Assembly: GCA_003228105.1 (NCBI GenBank)
Contig: QGNN01000015.1
Span: 1 to 36,036, forward strand
Length of the DNA: 36,036 bases
Origin: Chloroflexota bacterium
GTDB taxonomy: Bacteria; Chloroflexota; Dehalococcoidia; Lucifugimonadales; UBA826
Direction of reading: 5' to 3'
Below the pieces are notes generated by a model. It was not told the DNA's origin. It saw only the letters and a list, made by a program, of their open reading frames with translations, and did not search any database. Positions 1 to 8,256 of the stretch are shown here, piece by piece (within the stretch, counting starts at the first letter, position 1; each line of letters starts with the position of its first letter). The position numbers and the translations under genes were made by a program.

Positions 1-593
1 GGTTCAAAGCTCACTCTATGAATGTCAGTCGGCCCCTTAGATCTTATAGCAGTCATATGATCTCTAGTGCCGTAACCTTTATTTTTTTCAAAAAAATAAC
101 CTGGGTATTCCATGCTCAAGCTAGACATATGAGAATCTCTAGTGACTTTAGCAATGATTGATGCCGCAGCAATTGTCCTTGATAATAGATCTCCTTTTAC
201 AATGGATTCATATGGAACATGGCATTCATCCAATTTGACTGCATCCACCAGAAGATAATCTGGTTTAATGAGAGATTTCTCTATAGCCCGTATCATCGCC
301 AATTTTGTAGCCAAAGCAATGCCTACATCATCTATTTCAGCAACACTAGCCCAACCAACTTCCGCACATAAAGATTCAGATTTTATTGCCTTTAAAAGGT
401 GTTCTCTCTTCCGGGCGGTGAGTTTTTTACTGTCAGTGACAGAAGAAAGTAGTGAGTCATCGACATTGGGAGGGAATATAACAAACCCAGCTGCTACAGG
501 TCCTGCTAAGCAACCTCTTCCAACTTCATCAACACCCCCAACCAAACGATAACCTTGGGAAATTAATTTCCGCTCGATTTCAAGCGAAGTCAT
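1..593 (-). CDS. rnhB: Ribonuclease HII, 3' end cut by the window edge
   Basis: RNase HII cleaves the RNA strand of RNA-DNA hybrids and removes single ribonucleotides from DNA, using two metal ions. Reading the minus strand from the ATG at 591-593 gives 197 codons with no stop before the window edge. The family signature GVDEVGRG carries the catalytic pair D22/E23. LLVDAV supplies D117 and the KGD motif supplies D135, completing the DEDD set. The helix AAASIIAKVTRD (about 142-153) and the ending HRVSFEP are typical of the last residues of bacterial RNase HII, so only a few codons should be missing. It lies 25 bp downstream of mnmA on the same strand and is probably co-transcribed with it. Identification is firm; the exact C-terminus cannot be seen. 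Confidence 0.93.
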   Translation of the reverse strand, partial: MTSLEIERKLISQGYRLVGGVDEVGRGCLAGPVAAGFVIFPPNVDDSLLSSVTDSKKLTARKREHLLKAIKSESLCAEVGWASVAEIDDVGIALATKLAMIRAIEKSLIKPDYLLVDAVKLDECHVPYESIVKGDLLSRTIAAASIIAKVTRDSHMSSLSMEYPGYFFEKNKGYGTRDHMTAIRSKGPTDIHRVSFE

Positions 594-618
594 AAGGTAT
601 CGTCACCTCTAAGCTGAA

Positions 619-1743
619 TTAGAAAACAGCTATAGTTTCACTGTTGTTATTGATGGGGGCATTCACCGCTAAATCTTCGATGATTCCACCTCCGATCATC
701 TCCTCATCTTGATAAAATACTACGGGTTGGCCAGGAGTTATAGCCCGCTGGGGTTCAACAAATCTTATATCTGCATAACCATCTCGAAGTACCACCAAAG
801 CCGGTTCTTCTTTAGCTTTGTATCTAATTCTTGCCTTCACTTCCATCTCGGCATCGATTTCTACTTTTGAGGTAAAACTCAATTTATTTGCTGTAAAATC
901 AGTTTCCATGAGATCTTCATCCGCTCCCAGCACAACTTCATTACTTTCAGAATTTATCTTTATAACGTACCTAGGTTCACCATCATTAGAATTAATGCCT
1001 AGTTTACGTCGCTGACCCACTGTGAAAAATTGAATTCCTGGATGCTCTCCCAAAATGTTTCCGTCAGTATCTATAAAATTTCCTGTCTTGGGCTTTACTC
1101 TTTCTTTGACGAAATCGCGATAATTACCACTTGGTATAAAACAGATCTCCTGGCTATCAGGTTTTCCCGCAACCAGTAAACCGGCTTCTTCAGCAAATCT
1201 TCTTATATCAACCTTGGTATATTCCCCGACTGGAAACTTCAGACGGCTTAATTCTTGCTGAGTAAGGGTATATAAGACGTACGATTGGTCCTTGCTTCCA
1301 TCTATACCTTTTAGCAGATGAAAATTATCATCACCGGCTGCAAGCCTTGCGTAGTGACCTGTTGCTATGTAGTCAGCATCAAGAAATAGAGCCCTTCTCA
1401 ATAAAAAATCGAACTTGATTTTGTCATTACACGCTAGGCATGGGTGAGGTGTCCTACCTGAATCGTATTCACTGACAAAGTAGTCCACCACGTGTTCTTG
1501 GAATTCTTTTTCGAAATTCACGAAGTAGTGGGGTATATCTAGCATTTGGCAGACTCGTCTAGCATCTTCCACATCTTCAACTGAACAACACCGGTTATTT
1601 GAGCCATGGGAATTCTCAGAGTCTTCTGTCCAAAGTCTCAATGTCATACCAACGACGTCGTATCCTTGATTCTTCAGCAGTAATGCAGCAACAGAAGAAT
1701 CTACCCCTCCACTCATCGCAACAATTACTTTTTCCTTTTTCAT
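619..1743 (-). CDS. mnmA: tRNA-specific 2-thiouridylase MnmA
   Basis: MnmA places the 2-thio group on uridine 34 of tRNA-Lys, -Glu and -Gln, using ATP to adenylate the base and persulfide sulfur relayed from a cysteine desulfurase. The 374-aa protein has the PP-loop SGGVDSS at residues 11-17. The catalytic cysteine C102 lies in HPCLACND, and its partner C201 lies in SQEICFIP. The TGHYAR motif (about 128-133) and the C-terminal beta-barrel region (FTVGQRRKLGI onward) are present. Length is normal for the family. The ATG at 1743 is the only sensible start because the PP-loop follows within ten residues. The gene is divergent from rsfS across 79 bp and leads into rnhB. Cytosolic enzyme; high certainty. 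Confidence 0.97.
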   Translation of the reverse strand: MKKEKVIVAMSGGVDSSVAALLLKNQGYDVVGMTLRLWTEDSENSHGSNNRCCSVEDVEDARRVCQMLDIPHYFVNFEKEFQEHVVDYFVSEYDSGRTPHPCLACNDKIKFDFLLRRALFLDADYIATGHYARLAAGDDNFHLLKGIDGSKDQSYVLYTLTQQELSRLKFPVGEYTKVDIRRFAEEAGLLVAGKPDSQEICFIPSGNYRDFVKERVKPKTGNFIDTDGNILGEHPGIQFFTVGQRRKLGINSNDGEPRYVIKINSESNEVVLGADEDLMETDFTANKLSFTSKVEIDAEMEVKARIRYKAKEEPALVVLRDGYADIRFVEPQRAITPGQPVVFYQDEEMIGGGIIEDLAVNAPINNNSETIAVF

Positions 1744-1807
1744 ACAATTAGGCTAGCACATAAATGATCAATTGTTATCTAAATAAACATCTTTTGAAGA
1801 AAGAATA

Positions 1808-1813
1808 TATAAT
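1808..1813 (+). promoter_or_regulatory. Candidate -10 box of rsfS, very close to the start codon
   Basis: A perfect TATAAT ends nine bases before the rsfS ATG at 1823. If used, transcription would begin about 3 bases before or at the start codon, giving a leaderless or nearly leaderless mRNA. No convincing -35 hexamer is seen 16-18 bases upstream, and no Shine-Dalgarno sequence precedes this ATG, which fits leaderless translation. AT-rich chance occurrence remains possible. Confidence 0.35.
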
Positions 1814-1822
1814 TCTAGCCTT

Positions 1823-2260
1823 ATGAAAAACTCGGAAAAAGATAATGGGTCCACATCAGCTGAATTGGAAATTGGCCACGCCTCTGATTTAAAGGAAGGC
1901 AATATACGATCTATTGACCACGGTAGGTATGCTTCTGATTTGGCAGTCGACTCCGCCACAAATTTACAGGCTGAAAACATACACCTGCTCGATGTGCGAG
2001 GCCTAAGTGACTTCACTGATTATTTTGTGATTCTCACTGCTACATCTTCGCGTCATCTAAGGGCAGTCGCATCAGATATTGAATTCTCCCTAAAGTCGGA
2101 GGGACACGTAATCCATCACAAGGAAGGAGACCATAACAGCGGCTGGACATTGCTGGACTATGGGAACCTAATCGTCCACCTATTTGCCCCAGAGTATCGA
2201 GAATTTTATGATTTAGAAAGTGTGTGGGCAGAAGCCAAAACTTTGAGGATTATTCAATAA
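1823..2260 (+). CDS. rsfS: Ribosomal silencing factor RsfS
   Basis: RsfS (DUF143/Iojap family) binds ribosomal protein L14 (uL14) on the large subunit and blocks subunit joining when nutrients are scarce. The 145-aa product has the whole family core from about residue 40: [16 protein letters not shown], a later [13 protein letters not shown] segment, and the ending [18 protein letters not shown]. An acidic, low-complexity N-terminal stretch of about 35 residues precedes the core and is longer than usual. A start inside it is possible, but no better ribosome binding site is visible. The 3' end overlaps the 3' end of ndk by 11 bp in tail-to-tail orientation, so the two transcripts may interfere. 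Identification is secure. Confidence 0.93.
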   Translation: MKNSEKDNGSTSAELEIGHASDLKEGNIRSIDHGRYASDLAVDSATNLQAENIHLLDVRGLSDFTDYFVILTATSSRHLRAVASDIEFSLKSEGHVIHHKEGDHNSGWTLLDYGNLIVHLFAPEYREFYDLESVWAEAKTLRIIQ

Positions 2261-2699
2261 TCCACTGATCTATGGCCCTGTCATACTCCGTTATTTCCAA
2301 ACCCTCAAAGAATATAGACAATTCTCTTCTCGCGGACTCCAATGAGTCTGAACCGTGGATTAAATTCATCCCTATAGTCAAACCATAATCCCCTCTGATG
2401 GTTCCCGGAGCAGCTTCTTTAGGGTTTGTGGATCCCATAAGGTTCCTAGCTACTTCCACAGCATTTTCTCCCTCAAGTGCCATGGCAACTAATGGTGAAG
2501 ACGTTATAAATTTAACTAGGGAGTCAAAAAACGGCTTACCAACATGCTCTCCATAATGTTTGTTTGCCAATTCTTCATTAACGTGAACCATTTTAAGTCC
2601 GGCTATCCTCAGCCCTTTACGCTCAAGCCGGCCTATAATTTCGCCCACCAAGCCTCTCTGAACACCATCAGGTTTCACCAATATTAATGTCGTTTCCAA
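2250..2699 (-). CDS. ndk: Nucleoside diphosphate kinase
   Basis: Ndk moves the gamma-phosphate of ATP to other nucleoside diphosphates through a phosphohistidine. The 149-aa protein shows [16 protein letters not shown] at the N-terminus with K9, the Kpn loop region near 85-101, and the active-site NLIHGSDS with H115 as the phosphate-carrying residue. Length is typical. The start is a TTG at 2699, not ATG. It sits five bases after AAGGAA, a good ribosome binding site, and the nearby upstream ATG at 2713 is out of frame. The gene follows tsaB with a short gap in a tsaE-tsaB-ndk run on the minus strand. Confidence 0.97.
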   Translation of the reverse strand: METTLILVKPDGVQRGLVGEIIGRLERKGLRIAGLKMVHVNEELANKHYGEHVGKPFFDSLVKFITSSPLVAMALEGENAVEVARNLMGSTNPKEAAPGTIRGDYGLTIGMNLIHGSDSLESARRELSIFFEGLEITEYDRAIDQWIIE

Positions 2700-2709
2700 T
2701 AGATTTCCT

Positions 2710-3393
2710 TCATGAATTATTTTTTACTGAATTATCTGCCGATTCAATTTGAGCGCTTCTTACGTAAATAGGCTCGAGTAAAATTGGATCATCAAATTCC
2801 CCACATTCCAATTTACCATAACCCAATTTCATTAAAACCGATGCGGCCCTAGTGGGAACTACGCTTCTGGAATATCTTCCACCGATAATACCTGCGTATT
2901 CAGATTCCAAAATGCCTTTGACACCTTCCCCACAAAAAAATGTATCATCAGTGTTATCAAAATCAATTTGATCATAATTACGAACGATGATGTCTTTTTG
3001 CTCTACATCACCATCAAAATACTTAGCGATATATACCCGCTCCCTACCTGCTGGAACCAATCCAATGATGTTTTGAGATATACCAAGATAGGGTTCGACT
3101 TCAACATCAGTTGTTGAAATACCGACGATTGGAATTTCGACACCTGCGCTCAAGGATTTAGCAATACTCATTCCAACCCTTAGGGCACTAAATGCACCCG
3201 GGCCCTTCGCTACAAATACTGCTGCCAAATCTTTTACAGAAATTTTCTGCCTATTTAACAAACTCTCTATAGCAGGCGCAAGTTCGACTGAATGATTTCT
3301 CTGAGAATGCCAAGTTACCTCTTGTATCAACTCTCCTTTTTCAGAGATTCCAACCGTAGCATATCGAGTGGAAGTATCTATACTAAGTTCCAT
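2710..3393 (-). CDS. tsaB: tRNA N6-threonylcarbamoyladenosine protein TsaB
   Basis: TsaB is the non-catalytic partner that dimerises with TsaD and works with TsaE to make t6A at position 37 of ANN-decoding tRNAs. The 227-aa product has the ASKHA-type opening [13 protein letters not shown] and the family signature [11 protein letters not shown] at residues 64-74, followed by AKSLSAG. The C-terminal half is divergent, as is common for TsaB. It begins four bases after the tsaE stop codon with no clear ribosome binding site, which suggests translational coupling. tsaD is not in this window. The tsaE-tsaB adjacency is a widespread arrangement and strengthens both calls. Confidence 0.93.
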   Translation of the reverse strand: MELSIDTSTRYATVGISEKGELIQEVTWHSQRNHSVELAPAIESLLNRQKISVKDLAAVFVAKGPGAFSALRVGMSIAKSLSAGVEIPIVGISTTDVEVEPYLGISQNIIGLVPAGRERVYIAKYFDGDVEQKDIIVRNYDQIDFDNTDDTFFCGEGVKGILESEYAGIIGGRYSRSVVPTRAASVLMKLGYGKLECGEFDDPILLEPIYVRSAQIESADNSVKNNS

Positions 3394-3397
3394 TATT

Positions 3398-3874
3398 TTA
3401 ATTTACCGGGATCATAGATCTTCTAATTTCCCTACCTATTTTATCCAAACGATCCGATGGCCATCCGATGTCTATTTCTCTTTGATTCTCAGAAAGAAAA
3501 GAAAAATCAACAGTTAGGCTTTGATTTGGGAACGATTTATTCGCCTTGTTAGCCCATTCCACTATACAAACCCCGTCACCATACAAATATTCGTCAATTT
3601 GCATTCTTTCAAGACTTTCAACGCCCTCTAATCTGTAAAGATCCATATGGTATATCGGAAATTTCGCTTCATATTCAGTTATCAGTACAAATGTGGGGCT
3701 TCTTGCAAAATCGTCAGACCCGATGCCTTTAATAATTCCCTGGGTCATTTTTGTTTTTCCGCTCCCCAAATCTCCACTCAGCAATATCACATCTCCAGGG
3801 GAAATGAATGATCCGATAATTTTGCCTATCTTTATAGTATTTGATTCACTTGTGCTGACTACAGTTAAAGTCAT
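3398..3874 (-). CDS. tsaE: tRNA threonylcarbamoyladenosine ATPase TsaE
   Basis: TsaE is the small ATPase that resets the TsaB-TsaD complex during t6A synthesis. The 158-aa protein has a Walker A loop GDLGSGKT at residues 34-41, the SPTF motif at about 59-62, HMDLYRL at about 76-82, and the family EWA motif at about 106-108. The ATG at 3874 is preceded by AGGAAA, a usable ribosome binding site. It is first in a minus-strand run tsaE-tsaB-ndk and is divergent from the esterase gene across about 73 bp. Length matches the family. Confidence 0.95.
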   Translation of the reverse strand: MTLTVVSTSESNTIKIGKIIGSFISPGDVILLSGDLGSGKTKMTQGIIKGIGSDDFARSPTFVLITEYEAKFPIYHMDLYRLEGVESLERMQIDEYLYGDGVCIVEWANKANKSFPNQSLTVDFSFLSENQREIDIGWPSDRLDKIGREIRRSMIPVN

Positions 3875-3947
3875 AGTTTCCTATCACAAAAGGATTGATT
3901 GAAATACACTACAACTAACGATACCAAATATATGTAGGGAAAACTCA

Positions 3948-4616
3948 ATGAACTTCGAACAACTAAATGAAACTGCCTTACCATCAGTTATCGCGACTCC
4001 TGACCATTATGATCCTACACACGAATATGGAATGGTGGTGCTGATGCATGGGTTCGGTAGCCATATGCGAGACCTGGCAGGGTTGGCACCATTAATCAAT
4101 GAGACAGATTTTATTTATGCCTGTCCCAATGCCCCAATAGAGATGAGCATTGGCTTCGGCCAGCAGGGCTATGCATGGTTCCCAGCAGGAGGGCAAACTG
4201 AACCTGAAGACATTGACAAAGCAGTCTCCCAACTTCAACAATCTGTCGATTTTGCTATAGATAAATACCAGCCAGATCAATCCAATATTTACATTGGGGG
4301 ATTCTCGCAAGGAGGGATGATGACGATGCATGCAGGTCTCACCCGGCCAGATATTTATAAAGGCGCTATTATATTGAGTTCCCGGCTCACTCAGGCCGAC
4401 CTTTTCACTGACAGAATTGTTCATTTGGACAAAATTCCCATATTTATGTCGCACGGCACCAACGATCTTGTTATATCTATCGAAGATGGGCGTGATACAA
4501 AAGAATTATTGGATGAATACGGGTATCCAATAGAATACAAGGAATACCCAATGGCACATGAAATCAAAGAGGAGACCATATCTGATTTAAAAGATTGGCT
4601 CAGTGAAACTAGGTAA
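3948..4616 (+). CDS. Phospholipase/carboxylesterase-family alpha/beta hydrolase
   Basis: This 222-aa protein belongs to the alpha/beta hydrolase group that includes bacterial carboxylesterase EstB and acyl-protein thioesterases. MHGFGSH (about 33-39) forms the oxyanion region. The nucleophile S120 lies in GGFSQGG, the acid D173 in HGTNDLV, and the catalytic H204 in MAHEI. There is no signal peptide or membrane segment, so it is probably cytosolic. It likely acts on short-chain or lysophospholipid-type esters, but the substrate cannot be read from sequence. AGGGAAAA precedes the ATG at a good distance. A zinc-type dehydrogenase follows 28 bp downstream on the same strand, so the two may share a transcript. 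Confidence 0.88.
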   Translation: MNFEQLNETALPSVIATPDHYDPTHEYGMVVLMHGFGSHMRDLAGLAPLINETDFIYACPNAPIEMSIGFGQQGYAWFPAGGQTEPEDIDKAVSQLQQSVDFAIDKYQPDQSNIYIGGFSQGGMMTMHAGLTRPDIYKGAIILSSRLTQADLFTDRIVHLDKIPIFMSHGTNDLVISIEDGRDTKELLDEYGYPIEYKEYPMAHEIKEETISDLKDWLSETR

Positions 4617-4644
4617 AGTAATTTTGATCTGATATGGAGAATGT

Positions 4645-5679
4645 ATGAAAGCGGCCTTTTATAACGGCAACGGTGAAATGGAAATAAAAGAGCATCCTGA
4701 GCCAGCCCCTGAAAGCGGGGATGCAATCATTCAGGTACGGGCTACTGGGATATGTGGCTCGGACTTACTTATGAACAATGACAAAGAGGAGGCAGATGAA
4801 CTTCCTACCGGCCATGAGGTCACCGGTCAAATAGTGGAAGTCGGGTCCGAAGTCGACAGGAACCTTATAGGGCAAAGAGTAGCTATCGAGACTATCGGGC
4901 AGGGGAGGGCCTGTTCAACGTGTTGGTATTGCCGAATGGGGCAATACCGACAATGCCAGAACATGGCAGTCGTAGAAGGGGGTGGATTTGCTGAATTCAT
5001 CAGACGGAAAGCAATAGGCTGCTATCAAATTGGAGAGTCTATGACATGGGAGGAAGGAGCGCTGGTGGAACCACTCGCAGTATCTATACATGGAATCAGA
5101 CGAGGACTTATGAGTGGGGCGGAAACTGTGGCCATTCTTGGTTCTGGAACTATAGGACTGACGGCTGTTGTTGCGGCAAGACAACTCGGTGCTGGAAAAA
5201 TTTTCGTCACTGCTCGTCATAAACAGCAGGCTAACATGGCTTTAGCCCTCGGGGCAGACTATGCATGTGATCCCTCTAACGGGGATTTTGAGAAGTTGAT
5301 CCTGGAAAACACAGATGGAAGAGGGGCTGATCTTACAGTAGAGACCGTTGGAGGAAAAAATAACGCCACCTTGACACAATCGGTGGAATCTACTCGAATG
5401 CAAGGCAGAATAGTGATATTAGGTGGATTTAGAACACCCTTGGAATTTGACTGGCTTCAGCCACTTCTGAAGGAACAATCGTTTATATTTTCGTCATGCT
5501 ATGGTGTACTGAACGGCTACCATGATTACGAAATGGCAATTGACCTTCTATCACGAGATTCAAGCAAATTACACGAAATAGTTACACATAAATATTCTCT
5601 TGGTGATATTCAGAAAGGATTTAAATGTGCCTATGACAAAACTACCGGGTCAATAAAGGTTCAAATTCACCAGGATTAA
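4645..5679 (+). CDS. Zinc-dependent medium-chain alcohol/polyol dehydrogenase
   Basis: The 344-aa protein is a medium-chain dehydrogenase/reductase. C37 of GICGSD and H57-E58 of GHE look like catalytic zinc ligands. C90, C93, C96 and C104 form the structural zinc lobe. The NAD(P)-binding Rossmann turn is GSGTIG at about 165-170. The pattern LVEPLAVSIHG resembles threonine, sorbitol and L-idonate dehydrogenases rather than quinone reductases. It likely oxidises a secondary alcohol or polyol with NAD(P); the substrate is unknown. ATG codons occur at 4641 and 4645; the second is in frame and follows a GGAGA motif. It converges on the zinc-ribbon gene with a 23-bp gap and no evident terminator. 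Confidence 0.9.
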   Translation: MKAAFYNGNGEMEIKEHPEPAPESGDAIIQVRATGICGSDLLMNNDKEEADELPTGHEVTGQIVEVGSEVDRNLIGQRVAIETIGQGRACSTCWYCRMGQYRQCQNMAVVEGGGFAEFIRRKAIGCYQIGESMTWEEGALVEPLAVSIHGIRRGLMSGAETVAILGSGTIGLTAVVAARQLGAGKIFVTARHKQQANMALALGADYACDPSNGDFEKLILENTDGRGADLTVETVGGKNNATLTQSVESTRMQGRIVILGGFRTPLEFDWLQPLLKEQSFIFSSCYGVLNGYHDYEMAIDLLSRDSSKLHEIVTHKYSLGDIQKGFKCAYDKTTGSIKVQIHQD

Positions 5680-5702
5680 TCGACCAAACCAAAACAGCTA
5701 TC

Positions 5703-6518
5703 TTAGAACGCTCTAGGGGCCGAAAGAATATGATTAGCAATCCTCTGAATAGTTTCCCAGCCTTCGCTTGTCGGTACGAATTTTCTATCAGAAGTCAATG
5801 TCCAACCTCGAAATTCTTCTGACTGGCTTTTAATTTCTAGATTGCCTATTTTTTTTGACAATTCCTTGGTGGCAGTGTCCTGAGATAGTATGTTTATAAG
5901 ACCGCTAACGCCGTCATCTCCTTTCCAGGTGACGTCAACTACCTTACCGAATAAAGGAAAAGCTTTTTTTCTAACGGTCTTTATTCCAATTTTTTGGATA
6001 CCTGACCCATCGCCATCAAAAGGTATCCCCATCACAACCCACCATTTTGGAGGACTATCTTTACTCCGGTCCCTCTTCAAAATGCTTATCCATTTTATTG
6101 GCCCATCTGCAATGTCTATAACCCCTAGGGACCTTTGATACCAGGAATTTTCTACCTTTTCTTCCGGCCGCCCCCGTACGCCCATTTGGGCCTTAACTTT
6201 GGCAAAATCGGTTAGATACGAAGTTAATTCATCCCTAGATTTATCTCTGAGTTTTTCTTTCAACCCCGTAGATTCTTCCTCATACTTGAAGATATTGCTA
6301 CAGGAAATACAAAAACTATTTCCCATAGAGTTATTCTCTCCACATTTAGGACATATGATGTCCTTCTCTAGCACATCATTGAGATTAACAACATCCGTGG
6401 GTGGGCTTCCTATATCGGCATTTGGAGAATCTAACAAATGGGAAAGTTCACTGCCACACCGGACACAGAATGAAATCTCTTTATTGTTGGAGTGACCACA
6501 TTTTTCGCATCGAACCAT
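5703..6518 (-). CDS. Double zinc-ribbon protein of unknown function
   Basis: I do not recognise this 271-aa protein beyond its N-terminus. Two zinc-ribbon units are clear: C4/C7 with C18/C21, and C56/C59 with C70/C73, each in a CxxC..(10)..CxxC form. A basic, charged helix-like stretch follows (about 80-110). A beta-rich C-terminal half contains ISILKRDR, KWWVVMGIPFDG and a WTLTSDRKFVPTSEGW segment. There is no signal peptide or membrane helix. GGGAGG lies at a good distance before the ATG. It is the last gene of the long minus-strand run, 28 bp after the IlvD/Edd dehydratase, so it may be a passenger. Zinc-ribbon domains of this kind often mediate protein or nucleic-acid contacts, but no role can be assigned. 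Confidence 0.75.
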   Translation of the reverse strand: MVRCEKCGHSNNKEISFCVRCGSELSHLLDSPNADIGSPPTDVVNLNDVLEKDIICPKCGENNSMGNSFCISCSNIFKYEEESTGLKEKLRDKSRDELTSYLTDFAKVKAQMGVRGRPEEKVENSWYQRSLGVIDIADGPIKWISILKRDRSKDSPPKWWVVMGIPFDGDGSGIQKIGIKTVRKKAFPLFGKVVDVTWKGDDGVSGLINILSQDTATKELSKKIGNLEIKSQSEEFRGWTLTSDRKFVPTSEGWETIQRIANHILSAPRAF

Positions 6519-6546
6519 ACTGTATGCCTCCCTGTAACAGACTTAT

Positions 6547-8256
6547 CTACATGTTCTGAAGTGATTCAGCTCTGAGAAAATCGAAATCACACCCTTTATC
6601 TGCCTGCAATATATGCTGGGCATGAAGCCATTTATAACCGCGTTTAAAGTCGGGCGCCCTATTTTTGTGAGCATTTAGCCTTTCAGCCAACTCTTCATCC
6701 GTTACCAGTAAATTTAGTTTCCTGTTAGGAACGTCTAACTCAATCATGTCTCCATCTCTAATAGCAGCTAATGGGCCACCACCAGCTGACTCCGGGGTCA
6801 CGTGGACAACAACGGTACCGAATGCAGTACCACTCATTCTTGCATCGCTTAACCTAACCATATCCCTTACGCCAGTTGCCAAAATTTTCTTTGGAATAGG
6901 CAAAAAACCCCATTCGGGAATACCGGGCCCCCCAATGGGACCACTATTTTTCATAACCAGAATATCGTCAGGTGATACTTCAAGATCCGGATCATCAATA
7001 CGCTTCCCTAGGTCATCATGATCTTCAAAAACTATCGCTTTCCCTTTATGAACCATTAGGTCTGGAGATGCCGCAGTAGGTTTTATGACTGCCCCTGTGG
7101 GTGCTATATTTCCATACAGCACTGCCAATCCTCCTTCTGGGTCGAGCGGGTTACTCATCGGTCTAATAATGTCTTCATTATGAACAAGATGCCCGGCAAT
7201 ATTCTCACCTAAAGTTCTGCCTGTCACCGTAATGTTGTCTAAATCCAAAATGCTCTCGATTCTTCCCATTAAAGCCGGAACTCCACCGGCATAATAGAAA
7301 TCTTCCATCAAATATTGGCCCGAAGGCTTCAGGTTGAGCAAGAACGGGGTGGTCTTAGACAATTCGTCGAATCTCTCTAGGGAAAGATCTATACCTACCC
7401 GACCGGCAATAGCCGTTAAGTGCACTATAGCGTTTGTTGAACCGCCGATAGCATGCAAGCATTTGATTGCATTATCAAACGCCTTCTCATCCATTATTCT
7501 CGAAGGTGTTAGGTCCGAACTCACGTTCTTCACAATTTGCCTTCCAGCCTCTTCGGCATGCTGTTTCCGGCGAGAATCAACGGCCGGTATTGCAGCGTTT
7601 CCAGGCAATGACATACCTAAAGCTTCTCCCATAGTTCCCATAGTAGAAGCCGTTCCCATCGTCATACAGTGTCCATTGCTCCGAACTATGCAACTTTGTA
7701 ATTCGGCCCAATCGTCTTCATCTATGGTGCCAGCCCTAAGCTCAACTTCGTAGCGTCTGCAGTCCGTACATGATCCTAGTTCTTCCCCTTTCCAATTACC
7801 TTTAAGTTGAGGTCCTCCTGTGACCAATATAGCTGGTATATCAGCACTAGCGGCCCCCATCAGAAGAGCAGGGGTAGTTTTGTCGCATCCACCCAATAAA
7901 ACCACTCCATCTAGAGGGTTCGCTGTTATTGATTCTTCAACATCCATACTAAGTAAATTTCTGTAGAGCATGGTTGTTGGCTTCATGTTGTATTCACCAA
8001 GCGACATAACAGGGAACTCCATAGGGAATCCTCCAGCCTGCCAGACACCAATTTTCACAGATTGTGCTAAATCTCTTAAATGGGAATTGCAGTGGGTAAG
8101 CTCGCTCCAAGTGTTACAAATTCCTATTATTGGCTTGCCTTCATATGAAGATTCACTGAACCCCTCCGCTTTAAATGCCGCCCTCCTCAACCATCCGTAT
8201 AACTCCGGTGTATCGAACCATTCTCGACTTCTGTTAGGGGGTAGCTCAGTACTCAT
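6547..8256 (-). CDS. IlvD/Edd-family iron-sulfur dehydratase, probably acting on a sugar acid (or dihydroxy-acid dehydratase)
   Basis: Members of this family remove water from 2,3-dihydroxy acids, giving 2-keto acids, with a [2Fe-2S] cluster and Mg2+. The 569-aa protein has three cluster cysteines: C56 (LTHC), C124 (GGCDKTTP) and C197 (GHCMTMG). The catalytic serine motif is RMSGTAFGTVVVH near the C-terminus. The wording GWLRRAAFKAEGF, FPVMSLGE, NPLDGVVLLGGCDKTTPALLMGAAS and AVLYGNIAPTGAV is closer to pentonate (L-arabinonate type) dehydratases than to classical IlvD. I therefore favour a sugar-acid substrate, but branched-chain amino acid synthesis cannot be excluded without alignment. The start ATG overlaps the stop of the upstream 224-aa gene by four bases and follows AAGGAAG. 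Confidence 0.85.
   Translation of the reverse strand: MSTELPPNRSREWFDTPELYGWLRRAAFKAEGFSESSYEGKPIIGICNTWSELTHCNSHLRDLAQSVKIGVWQAGGFPMEFPVMSLGEYNMKPTTMLYRNLLSMDVEESITANPLDGVVLLGGCDKTTPALLMGAASADIPAILVTGGPQLKGNWKGEELGSCTDCRRYEVELRAGTIDEDDWAELQSCIVRSNGHCMTMGTASTMGTMGEALGMSLPGNAAIPAVDSRRKQHAEEAGRQIVKNVSSDLTPSRIMDEKAFDNAIKCLHAIGGSTNAIVHLTAIAGRVGIDLSLERFDELSKTTPFLLNLKPSGQYLMEDFYYAGGVPALMGRIESILDLDNITVTGRTLGENIAGHLVHNEDIIRPMSNPLDPEGGLAVLYGNIAPTGAVIKPTAASPDLMVHKGKAIVFEDHDDLGKRIDDPDLEVSPDDILVMKNSGPIGGPGIPEWGFLPIPKKILATGVRDMVRLSDARMSGTAFGTVVVHVTPESAGGGPLAAIRDGDMIELDVPNRKLNLLVTDEELAERLNAHKNRAPDFKRGYKWLHAQHILQADKGCDFDFLRAESLQNM

Noticed and set aside
268-552. Plus-strand 94-aa open frame at the left edge
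   Set aside because: It is the antisense shadow of rnhB, which carries all its catalytic motifs on the minus strand.
5680-5702. Terminator between the alcohol dehydrogenase and the zinc-ribbon gene
   Set aside because: The 23-bp gap between these convergent genes contains no stable stem and no U-tract.
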